Origin: Uloborus plumipes
Lineage: Eukaryota > Arthropoda > Arachnida > Araneae > Uloboridae
Direction of reading: 5' to 3'
DNA: 64,000 bases
NCBI GenBank assembly: GCA_038373865.1
Contig: JAXGGA010000032.1
Location: 283,501-347,500, forward strand
Part shown: positions 48,800 through 61,069 of the stretch, one piece after another
Position numbering within the stretch: position 1 is the stretch's first letter
Layout: each line of letters opens with the position of its first letter
Notes under the pieces: generated by a model
Databases searched by the model: none
What the model was told of the DNA's origin: nothing
The model's input: the letters and a program-made list of their open reading frames with translations, nothing else
Made by a program: the position numbers and the translations under genes

Positions 48800-49835
48800 G
48801 AGGAAGGCGGCAGATTTAAGTCTGCCTAGGGGCGGCAAAGAGCTAAATTCGGCCCTGATGCCAACGGTGTGGAGTCGACTTCGGACAGTTTGTGTCGAAA
48901 CACGGGTGCAATTAGCCGAGCAAAGTTGTCGTTGCAGTTGAGTGGCACTCATATTTCGGTGCCTCCGAGCCGTTAAAGCTAAATAGCGGTCTTCGTCGGT
49001 CTACGTTCTTATCATGATCTATGGTCAGCACCAGTCTCTAGAAAACGATTCCAGACCCTGGAAACTACACTTTAAGAAACTCCAATGACTTCCACTACCT
49101 CGGCTTGTGTTTGACTTCCCTCTAGTTTGCCAACAACTCTAGAAGCTTCTGAATTGGTCAAATGTCTTCGTTGAGGCATGGCACACATCGAAACAATGCT
49201 CTTACAGAACGTCGATCATTCTTTTCTGCCTTATCTTATAGTAAAGTGAGAGTGAAATTTCATTCGCTGCCTCTAAAAAGTCGTTTTCGACGTCAAACTC
49301 AAAATTTGCATACTATGAAGTTTGGAAATGAGCAAAATTTACATTTGTAACTCTCTTCTTCCCTTTTATGCAATTTTTTTTTTTTTAATGTTTAAACCCA
49401 TTTTTTGTAGGAAACTTACAATATCCTTTAATTGTTTTGAGCAGTGTATATTACATGACCTTTTGTTGGTTACAAAGCACAATTTTTAATGCAGAAATTA
49501 CTTGAGTTCCGATAAGTTTGCTCCAACAATAATATTGATGCGTCTCAATTTTAAAATGTTTTTAATACATTTCGACTACATAAATAAATAAATTTTGTAC
49601 AGTCTAATATTACCAGTGTCTAATGCACAAAGCCTTGAACGTGATCTTACTTTTGCAAGAGCTTAAGTGCTGAAATTCCCTTTTTTGCGTAATGCAAGAA
49701 TACATTTGGCAAAGATTGAAATTATGTCAGAGTAAGTTCTGAAGAAGGTGATACTACGCTAGTGACTATCAATAGCTTGAATTTTTAATTTTTAGTGAAA
49801 AATTTGATATATGGTTGAAACCTATGTGGTGTTGA

Positions 49836-50929
49836 CCTGCGCACCCTTTCAATAAAGTCCTCTGCCTAATAACCCTCAAAGAGCTCATGTGTTTTGTACA
49901 CTGCAAAAATGAGCTGTTGTTGTTACAGTATAATACTGGCAGCATAGGTTCCAGTCTAAAACTGTTAAGTGCACGGTAATAAACTGTAAAAATAGTAACT
50001 TTGCAGTTTATTAGTGTAAAATTAGCAATTCTACAGTTTATTACTGTAAAATTAGCAATTTTTATAGTTTATTGATATAAAATTAGCCGTATTACACTGT
50101 AAAAACAACATTCATTTTTTACCGTGTATGAACTAACGACATCGAAAAGCTCGCTTATTTCGTACAAATATAAATTTAACAGCAAATATATTATACCAGT
50201 ACAAATTATACCAGTCTGTATAATTTCTCCATATAATACTACTAGAAATATTAGTACATTGAACACATTCAAAAAAGGGGACATCCATGGTCCAATACCG
50301 TCCGTTACCCAGCGGAAGCTGAAATTTGCCGCACGAGACTGAAGCAAAATAACAACAGAAAAAACTATTGGCATAATCAAAGGATGTATTCTAAAAAAGT
50401 ACTACAGAAAATAAACTACGAAGATGTTTTTTTTTTTTTTTCAAAAGGGACACATGTTTGAAAATGTTCTCAAAAGTACGAAGTGAATTCTAAAAAGTGT
50501 TAAAAAAATTGTACTTCAGAGAGTTTTCAAAGAGGGCCATTCCACAGGAAATCAGACATATTGCAATGCAAGCAACAGCTCTATTCTTCATTCCAAAAGC
50601 AACATTCAAAACAAAACAATCCTTATTGGCGTTTTGAAATGAAATATAAAACTGTCGCTGCAAGGACAAATGTCCCGCGAAATAGCCCAATTAAATCCTA
50701 TTCATTCAAGACTTAATCCTACTTTATATCAGTGTTTAATTTATTTAATTTATTATGCCATGAAGAAATAGCAACTCAACAACGCTTCTTTGTTGCATAA
50801 ACATGCACTACTAAGTTATTTATTGAGCAATCTATAACATCTTCTTCACGCTCACGCAAAACCAAGTTCCGATCACACAACACCTGCGCACCCTTTCAAT
50901 AAACCCCATCTCCCTAATAACCCTCAAAG
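49836..50929. repeat. Direct repeat pair of 46-47 bp
   Basis: CCTGCGCACCCTTTCAATAA... to AACCCTCAAAG occurs at 49836-49881 and again at 50883-50929 with about four differences, same orientation, 1047 bp apart. The MITE at 49899 lies between. It may be a remnant of a local segmental duplication. Confidence 0.8.
49899..50126 (+). mobile_element. CACTG-ended MITE family A, monomeric copy
   Basis: 228 bp between TA and TA (49897-49898, 50127-50128). Starts CACTGCAAAAATGAGCTG and ends CATTCATTTTTTACCGTG. It carries one GGCAGCATAGGTTCC core and three rounds of TACAGTTTATTACTGTAAA. It is the single-unit form of the family, so the 24315 and 32567 copies are internal dimers of it. Confidence 0.85.
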
Positions 50930-51188
50930 CTGCGTATGCTAAGGCCCTTATATAAGGGGAGCGGACTTATCCGACATTTTGGTTCCAAAAACACGCGTGT
51001 GTGTCCACCGATATGTGTACGAAAACATTAACGAAAACTGGTGCTAAACTTCAAATGGCTGACCTAATGAAAGATCCACTGTTCCAGCTAATAAAATGAG
51101 GATATTTCATTCATTTAAATTGCAGGCAAGCAACTAGGATGAAAATGGGGTTTTTTACCGGAAATTTTTACTCACAAGCTAGTATTTA

Positions 51189-52604
51189 CACTGCTCGACA
51201 TTGAAAATGCAACACCAAAGAGTGGTCAGAAATTGATGAAATTTGGTAAGAAGACACAGAGACAGCATGGAACAATAACTGATATTTATTTCAAAATAAA
51301 TAAGCAAAATTTAGAGCGAGGACGGCGTCGGTTCAGTAAGAAATAGGACCACCGCGGACAGCGATGCACGAAGAAACACGTCTAGGCATGGAGTCAATAA
51401 GCCTGCGGATGGTGTCCTGAGGGATGGCACTCCATTCCCTTTCAACCATTTGCCACAGTTCGTCCTCTGAACGAGGCAGTGGCAGGTTCTGCAAACGGCG
51501 CCCAATCACGTCCCACACATGTTCGATTGGTGACAAGTCAGGAGAGTATGGTGGCCAGGAAAGCTGTACACCTCGTAGAGCATGTTGGCTGATTCGAGTA
51601 CTGTGAGGCCGGGCGTTACCCTGTTGAAAAATTGCATTTGGCAGACCCTGAAGGAAGGGGATTGCCACCGGCCGCAGTACATTATCTACATATCGTTGGG
51701 CCGTCATAGAGACCCGAATACGAATTAGAGGTGATACGGAATTGTATGCAATAGCGCCCCAAACCATTATGCCACGTTGTCGCGCTATGGGGCGTTCCAC
51801 AGTTACTGCCGGATTCGATCTTTCTCCACGTCGACGCCACACACGTATGCGATGACTATCGCTGGACAAACAGAAGCGGGATTCATCTGAGAACACTACG
51901 GTTTGCCGTTCTGCCATCCACGTCGCTCTGGTCCGGCACCATTCCAAACGTTGGAGTCTGTGCTGTGAGGTCAATGGCAGTCTTCTTAGCGGGCGCCGTG
52001 ATTGCAGGCCACGTGCAACCAGTCGACGGGAAATGGTTCTGGTCAACACAGGAACATCCAGGGTACCTTGCACGTGCTGCAGAATCGATGTACAAGTGAC
52101 TTGCGGGTCCGCCACAGCTTGTCGGTGAATCCGTCGATCCAAGCGGTCTGACGTCACTCTGGCTGCACCTGCACCCCTCAATGTGGCTACATTTCCTCTT
52201 TCCAACCATCTCCGACACAGCCGATGCACAGGGCTTGCATCCATGTGGGTATCAGCTGCAATTTGACGTATGGAGCAACCTCCCCTTCTCAGTCCGATCA
52301 CCATACCCCTTGTAAAGTCGTCTATATGCTGGAAGTGTCTTCGTTGAGGACGGCGTGGCATTTCCTCCTATCACACGTATCCTTCGAGACAAAAACCAAA
52401 TTTCTCCGATAATTAGTCTGGCAGAAAAACCAACATGAACATAGCCCTTTTTGCAACTTCATTCTCTTATATCTTACTTCACGTGCATCGGAGAGCTGCG
52501 CATTTCATATCATTTGCATAACTCAGTGACATGCGTCTACGGTAAAATTTGCATGAATTTCTGACCTCTCCTTCTTGGTGTTGCATTTTCAATGTCGAGC
52601 AGTG
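51189..52604 (-). mobile_element. Tc1-like transposon, structurally complete
   Basis: 1416 bp between TA (51187-51188) and TA (52605-52606). Terminal inverted repeats CACTGCTCGACATTGAAAAT... are identical for the first 29 bp and similar for about 50 bp. It contains one uninterrupted transposase gene on the minus strand. Structure and ends say recent activity; the active site says the encoded enzyme is dead. Confidence 0.97.
51333..52361 (-). CDS. Tc1-like transposase, 342 aa, catalytic Asp2 changed to Gly
   Basis: Full-length frame, ATG at 52361 to stop at 51333. Residues 1-60 are a helix-turn-helix (GMVIGLRRGGCSIRQIAAD), about 70-125 a second helix-turn-helix with basic linker (RRLPLTSQHRLQR), and 150-285 the RNase H-like catalytic domain. 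Visible motifs are VVFSDESRF (Asp159), IMVWGAI, FQQGNARPH at 244-252, and SPDLSPIEHVWD (Glu280). The family has Asp where residue 248 is Gly (codon GGT at 51620-51618, one transition from GAT), so cut-and-paste activity should be abolished. Residues between positions 248 and 280 number 31, shorter than the usual 34. The frame has no stops, so inactivation may be recent. It may still bind its own ends. Confidence 0.95.
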   Translation of the reverse strand: MPRRPQRRHFQHIDDFTRGMVIGLRRGGCSIRQIAADTHMDASPVHRLCRRWLERGNVATLRGAGAARVTSDRLDRRIHRQAVADPQVTCTSILQHVQGTLDVPVLTRTISRRLVARGLQSRRPLRRLPLTSQHRLQRLEWCRTRATWMAERQTVVFSDESRFCLSSDSHRIRVWRRRGERSNPAVTVERPIARQRGIMVWGAIAYNSVSPLIRIRVSMTAQRYVDNVLRPVAIPFLQGLPNAIFQQGNARPHSTRISQHALRGVQLSWPPYSPDLSPIEHVWDVIGRRLQNLPLPRSEDELWQMVEREWSAIPQDTIRRLIDSMPRRVSSCIAVRGGPISY

Positions 52605-52954
52605 TAATTTGAGAATTCAGTTATCTTATTGGGTTTACTCAATGTGGCGTATTTTGACGACATAGCTACCATTGATTAAAATAACGAATTTCCAAACAGT
52701 TTAAACGAGTATTATGCAACGAGTTAACCCCTATACTGGTAAGATAAATTCTCTTCATCTACCAGTTTGTCGGCAATCTTAGCTACAATAAGAGGATCTT
52801 TGCCTCCAGCTCGATCATTGACTATTCCTAACTAAGGGGTCCATAATAAGGACAAAACTGCAGTCTTAGAATGCTGTAATCGAGCTGTGGGTACATTTGC
52901 TTCAGTTTAAATGAGGTTGGATTCAAAGCCGTCTTGGAACCAAAATGTCGGATA

Positions 52955-54410
52955 GGTCGGCCTGTCCTCAAAAGGGGTTCTAGCGCATGTGTCCGCGTAT
53001 CAACTCTGACGACATCGAAATGTTAACCCATCGCACTGTCTTGGAAACACGGTTATGATTGATTGAGCCTCTGGAGGTATTTCCACTCGCAAAACGTGTC
53101 TCTGGGCCTTAATAGTCGCTTGACAAGCCAGGGCATTAGTAGTCGTCTGCGTCTCTCGCCGGGCAGGATTACGGGGGGAGGGGCTGACGAATCGAACCCA
53201 TGGGTTAGTGATTAATCAGAACTGCTTCCAGAATTTACGTACCTCGGCAGGTTTGAAGGTTGTAATGTAGTAAGAAATGATTGTTATCTGGATTAAGTGT
53301 GTGTCTGGCAGTGGCACAAAGCTATCGATGCGTTAGTAATATAATTAAAAGGAGTTAATGGAATAATATGATTTGTGCAAATTATTTCATTAATAATAAA
53401 TTTTAGTTTCAATAATAATTGAAGACTTCGATGCAGAAATTTGACAACTCGATTATTTTCGTCGGTTTTGTCTTAGGCTGAACCACTAAAGTAGGGTAGA
53501 CCGACCAGTGAATGAACCCTTAAGCTCAATATCAATTAGAAAAATTTATAGTATCGTTAAAAATAGTGTAATTGTATTTTTTTTTTCTTCCCTTATGCGA
53601 AACATCTGATTTCAAATTGTGGATTTTCTTTTGAGAGACTTGCCAAATTTTGCTAATACCTGAGCATTACTTTAATTTGATCTCGCGATGTGTATTTGGA
53701 TGAAGATTGGGACAACTATAATTTGTGTTAACCCGCGAGAACGAGCGCTATTAGAACGAACACATGAACGCGCAAGGGGGTGTCCTGTACCCTAAGGCCC
53801 CTATATAGACGAGCCAACACATCAAGATTAAGTTTGTGCACTTTGAATCCAGCTCGTGTTAGAGCGGTTGTCTGTTCTGGCTAGTTATCGCGTTTTGGTA
53901 ACTGTTCACAGGAATTTAACAAAGCTTGGCGATGTATCGAAACTGCTCTGGTAACCCTAGCTCTGCAACAATGAAAAATAAAAGTAAAAGTAAATAAGTT
54001 GAATCTAAAGTGGTGAAACTGAAGCTTGATGCGTCTGCCTGTCTATATAGCAGCTCTACCGCACGCCAGTGGGAATTTTCTGTATTAAGTGAAGGTTTAT
54101 TTTACACTGTTTTTTTTTTCTTAACTTCCTCATTGTAAACATTAACTTTACTTTAAACTGTGCAAAGCAGCCTATTTAATTAATATTTTTGCTAAAAAGT
54201 AAGCTCTTATAAAGTTTATGTCCATATAAACAATAAATTAAAAGTATGAGAGCCCCCAAAGCGTATCATTTTTTTTTCCTCTTATGAGTACCTACGTGTG
54301 AAACTTTACCTTTCTTTTGGCATCACGCTGAATAACAAGCACCATGGCTTCCTTAGAACTTTGCCCCGATACCACTCGAGCTTAGCTAATCCATATAAAT
54401 AAAACAAAGA
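52955..54410. other. Gene-free stretch
   Basis: Moderately GC-richer at 53030-53230 and 53730-53900, without open frames or splice structure that I can support. It contains CCTAAGGCCCCTATATAGAC (about 53789), related to the outer part of the 50968 inverted repeat. Confidence 0.4.
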
Positions 54411-54534
<124 letters not shown>

Positions 54535-54715
54535 CACACAATGAACCAATATTTTGAAAAGTGCTAATTTGAAGTTTTCTGATTAAAAAAAAATTTTTTT
54601 TAGAAAAAAATTAATATTGGATTCTAAGTCTAAATTGGGTCTAAATGCAAGAAAATAAAAGGGGGGAGGTCAAGGAAGTTATTTACACCCTCCTTAGATT
54701 ACTCACTTTTAAGCC

Positions 54716-55984
54716 GTTACAGATCTGATGAGTGCTACAGATCTGATGTTAATATGAGCTACATATCTGAGTTTATGCTTTCAGTCTTCATTAACATCTC
54801 TAAAAATAATATCATTTCCTTGCATTTTTAACATAGAATTAAGATTATTACATTAATATATATATATATTAGCTAAAAAATAAAATTTTATTATTAAAAA
54901 AAGAATTTCTTGGAAATAAAAATGAGCGATGAGGTTTTTAGATAAAATAAATTATGAGATTACCAAATCCAAGCTAATAAAACATTTGTTTTGTTTTGAA
55001 ACAACACACAACTTCAACTTTTTCAACACACAACTCTGCTGCTTGCTTTTCTTTAATTAGTTGCAGGAAATTTAATTTCTTGATTAGAAATTCAAATTTA
55101 GCATGCTAGTTATTATCTAGTTATTTAGCGAAGTTATGAGAAATTGAAGCACCAAAAAAAAAAAAAAAAATAAATAAATAAATAAAAAAATAATAATTAA
55201 CTTAATTTCTGCAGTGTCAATTTTTTCTTATTTTACTAACTTCTACTGTCAGGTCATACAAACCACAAATGAAGCAATTGTACTAAAACTCATTGCTTTT
55301 CATTTTTTAAGAACAAAAATATTCAATATATGGCTAAAACCTATGATTTTTGCTTTTTAATAATTCTGAAACGTGAGAGTTAGTTCGGTAACATATTCGC
55401 TGTTTTTCAATGTTACCGCTCTGACTGTTACCGATCTGACAAACCGACAAAGTTTTTTTTTTTTATTTCCGAGTCGATCGCGCTAAACCAAAATCAAACA
55501 CGTGGTTTTTTCACTTGCAATATAGGACTATACTTATATATAAAATAACTTTTAAAATAATAAAAACTGCGCATTTTAGCTCGTGTTACCGATCTGATGA
55601 CTTAAATGACACACATTTTATAAATCACTTTAAAAAATCTTACCTGCAATTTTAGATGCAGAAATGCAAATTTTTAATTACGATGCGATAAAACATCACA
55701 CCAGGTACTCAGTATCACGTGGTATCGGTGCAGGAAATGATTTTGGGAGCCTAAATATAGATCGGAAGTTATTGTTACCGCTCTGACGCGGAACTGAGGG
55801 ACACGCCTATTTCGCATTCCCTAGAAAATCAGAAATCGATTAAAACAAAAATGAAGTAAAATATTAACAAAGGGGTAAAAATAGAATCGTTTTTTGTGCA
55901 AGTGCGTTTTTTTGGGAAGTTAGAAAGTGCGCTTAAGCTGTTTGCATGCTAAGCTTTGCTACTGGGGACACGTTACCGATCTGA
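54716..55984 (+). repeat. Cluster of GTTACCG[A/C]TCTGA motifs
   Basis: Five same-strand copies of GTTACCG[A/C]TCTGA lie at 55412, 55427, 55584, 55774 and 55972. Three looser relatives lie at 54716 (GTTACAGATCTGATG), 54735 (CTACAGATCTGATG) and 54759 (CTACATATCTGAG). Random expectation for a 13-mer family this tight is far below one. No gene is open across the region. It looks like an iterated binding-site or subterminal region of an unrecognised element. Confidence 0.7.
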
Positions 55985-56162
55985 TTTTTGATGTATAAAA
56001 CAAATATTTTCTGAAGAAAAAAAAAATTCTGATATTATTAGATGAAATGAAATCAAAACCTTGTCTTCTTTCTGGGGAATTTTTTTTTAACCAGTTATTG
56101 ATATACTAGTGGAAATTCACTTGGGACTCAAATTGGCACTTTTCTAAATATTAGCTTATATA

Positions 56163-57511
<1,349 letters not shown>

Positions 57512-58332
57512 CCTTATACAAATCCACAGTTTACGTCGGATCTGGACGAAATTTGACAGGGAGATGCTTGGGCACCCGGGGAGGATCATAGGGTGAGCGG
57601 GAAAAAAGTACCGATCCGTTCGAATTTCGATTAAAGGACTTTAAAATGGCTTTATCTAGCGAAATACTTATCGGATCTTCTCGATCTTGGTCTCATTCGA
57701 AAAAACGGAAAAAAATCCTTTTTAGGAAAGTTTCCTACCAAAGGATTTCAAAACTAATAATCGATATCTCCATCCCCCCCCCCCAAAAAAAAAAAGATAT
57801 GGGGCATTTTTAAATTTGAAAATATTCATTTTGAATTGGATTGATAAAAATCGTCTACACGAGCGTGAAAGAAATTAAATAGAGTGAAATAAACTATTAA
57901 TGAGAAAAAGGTGTTTTTTCTTAAACATAAACAAATAAAATTTGTGCGTTTGCTTTTGGCTTTTCTGTAACGGACGGATTAAAAAAATTTTTCGCGAATG
58001 ATTAATTTTTCGTACTGCGTTCTAGCAAACTATTGACTTTAATTTAATCGGGACTTTTAGACACACGCGTCACTTGACATGACTTTTTTCCTCAGCCGTG
58101 CAGAGCCGGGCCAAATAGCTAGTTAATAATAAAGGGTTTGTGGATCTTTGCTGCATTAAAACGCTACATGTTTTTAAAGCGGAAGACCGTGAATTTTTTT
58201 AGAGAAATGACGCAAAAATTGTTCTTACATAAATAAATGATCTTAAAACAATTATACGTATGAAACAAATTTGTACTTGAAGAATAAACGAATATAAAAC
58301 AATAATAATGCACAAATGAGCAAGAAAATTGC
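57512..58332. other. Gene-free stretch
   Basis: No gene is supported. GC-richer at 57530-57600; a poly(C)/poly(A) junction lies at 57774-57795. Confidence 0.45.
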
Positions 58333-58460
58333 GTACACATGTTTCGGCGGTCCGAGAAACACTTTTTTCAATGCAAATATATTGAGCTTTGGGTGAGCCT
58401 TTTCACCCAAGCTCAATTCATTTTGAAAAGTTGTTCCTTGCAATGCCGAAACATGTGTAC
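58333..58460. repeat. Double inverted repeat with CCGAAACATGTGT ends
   Basis: GTACACATGTTTCGGC at 58333-58348 is perfectly complementary to GCCGAAACATGTGTAC at 58445-58460. Inside, ATTGAGCTTTGGGTGA and TCACCCAAGCTCAAT form a second stem (about 58380-58417). The ...CCGAAACATGTGT motif resembles termini I associate with Penelope-like retroelements, but no reverse transcriptase or GIY-YIG coding remains nearby. Confidence 0.75.
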
Positions 58461-60733
58461 ACATTTTGCTGCTCTTTTGTGCAGTATTAAGTTGTTTTAT
58501 ATCTTTTTATAATTCTAGTAATTTTTTTACAATGCATTCTCTGTTTGATCGCAACAAATGGTGAGAGCTATTCAAGGACTTGTTTTGTTAATCGCTCATA
58601 TTACCTGGATTATCTAGATTTCTGATTCTGCAGATTACCTTTGGTGCCAGTTAATCCTGCCAAAGGAGATTGTACTGAGTAACGTTTGGATTGAAGGTAC
58701 GCAATAAAGTATTTTTCTCAAATATCAAATATATATTCTAGATAATACATAATAACTATCCTGACTCGGCTATTGCGCTCCATCAGATATATTGTATTGC
58801 AAAGCATAAGGATAAGCATACATCTTTCTTTATGTAACAATGTATAAAAAAAAGAAATCCAATTATTTTTTTCACCCCATTGTTCTTACAAGTGCATTCA
58901 GGCATGAAGAATACCTGAATAATACCCCTGCTTTGTTTGGAAGAAAGCTGAAGCGAAAATGGGCCAGGGTTAAATTATATTTCAGGACTTCATTTTCATT
59001 TACACGAATTTTTAATGGAACAAAATTATGAAAACTTTCTCATATGAATGGAGGCGCTTTGTTGTCTTCACTTTTTCCCTCCGTCTTTGTTTTAAATGAA
59101 GGAAAGTGAAAGAGTTTAGATCATTAAAATTCTGTAATTGACTGAGTTATAAGATTACCTGAGTAAAATAATAAAGCTGCCATTTTCTTTTCTTTCAAAC
59201 TGATTTAAAAACCTGTTTTTTTTTTCCTTTTCGTTTCGGTTTCTTGATGGAAAAAGTTATCGTTTGCTAATTATATTTTGTAATAGGATCATTGAATAAC
59301 TTAAAAGTCGTGGCAAAAATGTTACATAAGTTCACATAACAGTCATTGCTGATGTAGTAATAAGAATTGTTATCATTATTTAATTTTGAATATTACATTT
59401 GAATTTCGATTGTAGACGTTAGATTATATTAGGCAAAAGTTTCTTACAAAGCTTACTACGTAATAAAGAAAAAATGAATACAGAAACAACTAAATACTTT
59501 TCCGTTAAATAATAATAATAAAACTAATAATGTTAAAAAACACGACATTTGCTTTAAGAGGGGGGGGGGAGAAGAAGGAAAACAGTAAAGAAAGAAACCA
59601 TCCATCCACAATTTTGACGTTATTAGAAACTCATTTAGCATGCAAAAAGGCATCCCATAAAAGAAACTACCGAATTTAAATTCGTAAAATCATACGATAG
59701 TAAGGAATTTGACAAACGAGACACAACAATCATGGAATATCTGGAGTTTAATTGACTTCTTTTGTGAAATAACGTATTAAGTCCTTAAAATCACTGCTAA
59801 TGAAACATTTATTTAAGGAAAATTTATTTATTCTTTTATAATCAGTAATATTTCATCGCAGATATTCCTCATACATGAATTGATAAAAAAAAAAAAGCCC
59901 AATCAAATAAGCATCTTATAATGGAAAATAATGCTTTAAATGCTTAAAATAGCAACTAAAAAGTATAGAAAAGGGCAAAAATGAAAATCTGCTGTAATTC
60001 CGAAAATAAATTAAAGACACAGAATGTAAGTGAAGCGTAGTGTTGATTAGAAAGTAATGACTTCAATAGTGACATACTTGTAAACCATTTATACTTTCTT
60101 AATAGAATTGAACTATCGGATTCAATACATCCCGAGGTACACCTAGAAAATAAGTACTCAAAATAGACAGCGTGTTTTCAAATGAAATTGTCCTGCTTGC
60201 TTTGCATATAATAGGTCGTTGCAAAAGAGCAATAACACACCTTTGAATTAATGATGAATAAAAGTTTCTTGATAGAGTAAAGCCAAAATAAAACAATCAG
60301 TTCTGTCAAGAAATAAACGAGCCTATTTTCCCGTACATCGAGATCGGCATTATAGCATCTGATTAATATTCTCTCGATTACCTGAGACTGAAAATGTCAA
60401 ACATACCTTTTTTACCACTTATAGCTAATTTCTAAATGCAAAATGTACCCCTCTCATCAGATGAAATAGACACGTAAAAAATAAATAAACGATTAAATGA
60501 AATTTTGTCGCACCTTTTAAGAATGTAACAGTTACAGTTCTTCCATAGAAAAATTAATCAATCGTTTTTAAAAAATAAATAAATAAATGAATATAATAAT
60601 AATAAGTACAAAGAACATCAAAACACATTTTATCAAAGAAAGACAAAAAAATCTTTCGTTAATAAAATGTCTCGAATTTTATTTTTAATCCGTTGCCAGT
60701 TGTTAAATATAAGTAAAGAACAAAATGCTCTCG
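58461..60733. other. Gene-free AT-rich stretch
   Basis: No supported feature. A poly(G) run lies at 59560-59571. The open frame 58840-59031 (plus) is not recognised. Confidence 0.5.
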
Positions 60734-61003
60734 TTAATGAAAAATTTTTGTTATAAAAAAATAATAATGAGGGAGAAATATTATCATTTCATCCTCAGTT
60801 ATAATTCTAACATCACCTGCATCAAAACAATAAAAGGTGTAGCTTTTCAAATTTTGCAGTATTTTTTTTCCATTTGTATCATATTTTAAAATTAGACCTT
60901 TAAAATACTTTATGGTTTTCTTTGATGCAAGTTTAATAAATACTTTTGAAGTTTTTGTAGCTGAACCATAAATTTCTTCTTGGTCTCCATAATTATCTTT
61001 CAT
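60734..61003 (-). pseudogene. C-terminal fragment of a transposon-type protein
   Basis: Minus-strand frame, 89 codons: MKDNYGDQEEIYGSATKTSK, then FIKLASKKTIKYFKGLILKY, DTNGKKILQNLKSYTFYCFD, and AGDVRIITEDEMIIFLP. The spacing YGxxTKxSxxFxKLxxKKTIKYFxGxIxxYD..FL..xFxxxD..xIxxxDxxxxLP resembles the small C-terminal domain found on pogo/jerky-type transposases. It is preceded by a likely frameshift at the ATG. The next upstream DNA carries CACTTACCC-type repeats, compatible with a decayed element. The catalytic part is not present. Confidence 0.4.
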
Positions 61004-61069
61004 TTAGTTGTAGAAATTGCTTCATCAAAACTACTTTTCATTTTGAAATCATCATTATTATGAGAGGCC

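Larger units (their letters stand above)
46879..48857. mobile_element. hAT-type non-autonomous element nested in Tc1
   Basis: Starts CAGGGCCAAATTT and ends, on the other strand, CAGGGCCGAATTT, with further inverted similarity (GCCTAGGGCGGCAGATTT near both ends). It is flanked by the perfect 8-bp duplication ATGCCAAC (46871-46878 and 48858-48865), so both insertion sides and the original transposase sequence are defined. Length is 1979 bp, of which 1024 bp is the inner fold-back at 47100-48123. No hAT transposase is present. Confidence 0.95.
46206..49179 (-). pseudogene. Tc1-like transposase, interrupted and mutated
   Basis: The gene starts at ATG 49179 with MPQRRHLTNSEASRVVGKLE, a helix-turn-helix DNA-binding start, but has an in-frame TAA about 36 codons in. 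The second helix-turn-helix part (SATQLQRQLCSANCTRVSTQ) ends where the hAT-type insertion begins. Below 46878 the catalytic domain resumes: FSDESRF with the first Asp, LMDDN with the second, and, after a deletion and frameshift near 46400, IEHVWD with the Glu. The C-terminus ends HTPY. The rightward part has lost the usual ARPH-to-SPDLNP stretch. It is dead by insertion, nonsense mutation, deletion and frameshift. Confidence 0.9.
45955..49446 (-). mobile_element. Tc1-like transposon, split by a nested insertion
   Basis: Terminal inverted repeats CACTGCTCAAAACAATTAAA... are identical over 28 bp at 45955-45982 and 49419-49446, each flanked by TA. Without the internal insertion (46879-48857 plus one 8-bp copy) the element would be 1505 bp, normal for a Tc1 element. 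Its transposase gene is on the minus strand, truncated by an inserted hAT-type element that contains a further fold-back element. Confidence 0.95.
50968..52954. repeat. 21-bp inverted repeat pair bracketing a Tc1 element
   Basis: TATCCGACATTTTGGTTCCA(A) at 50968-50988 has its exact complement at 52934-52954. Weaker inverted similarity extends outward (CTAAGGCCCTTATATAAGGG side). Subtracting the Tc1 element and its TA leaves about 570 bp, so the Tc1 probably jumped into an older inverted-repeat element. A related sequence, CCTAAGGCCCCTATATAGAC, recurs at about 53789. Confidence 0.7.

Noticed and set aside
51883..52218. 111-codon minus-strand frame
   Set aside because: Alternative-frame shadow of the intact transposase on the same strand.
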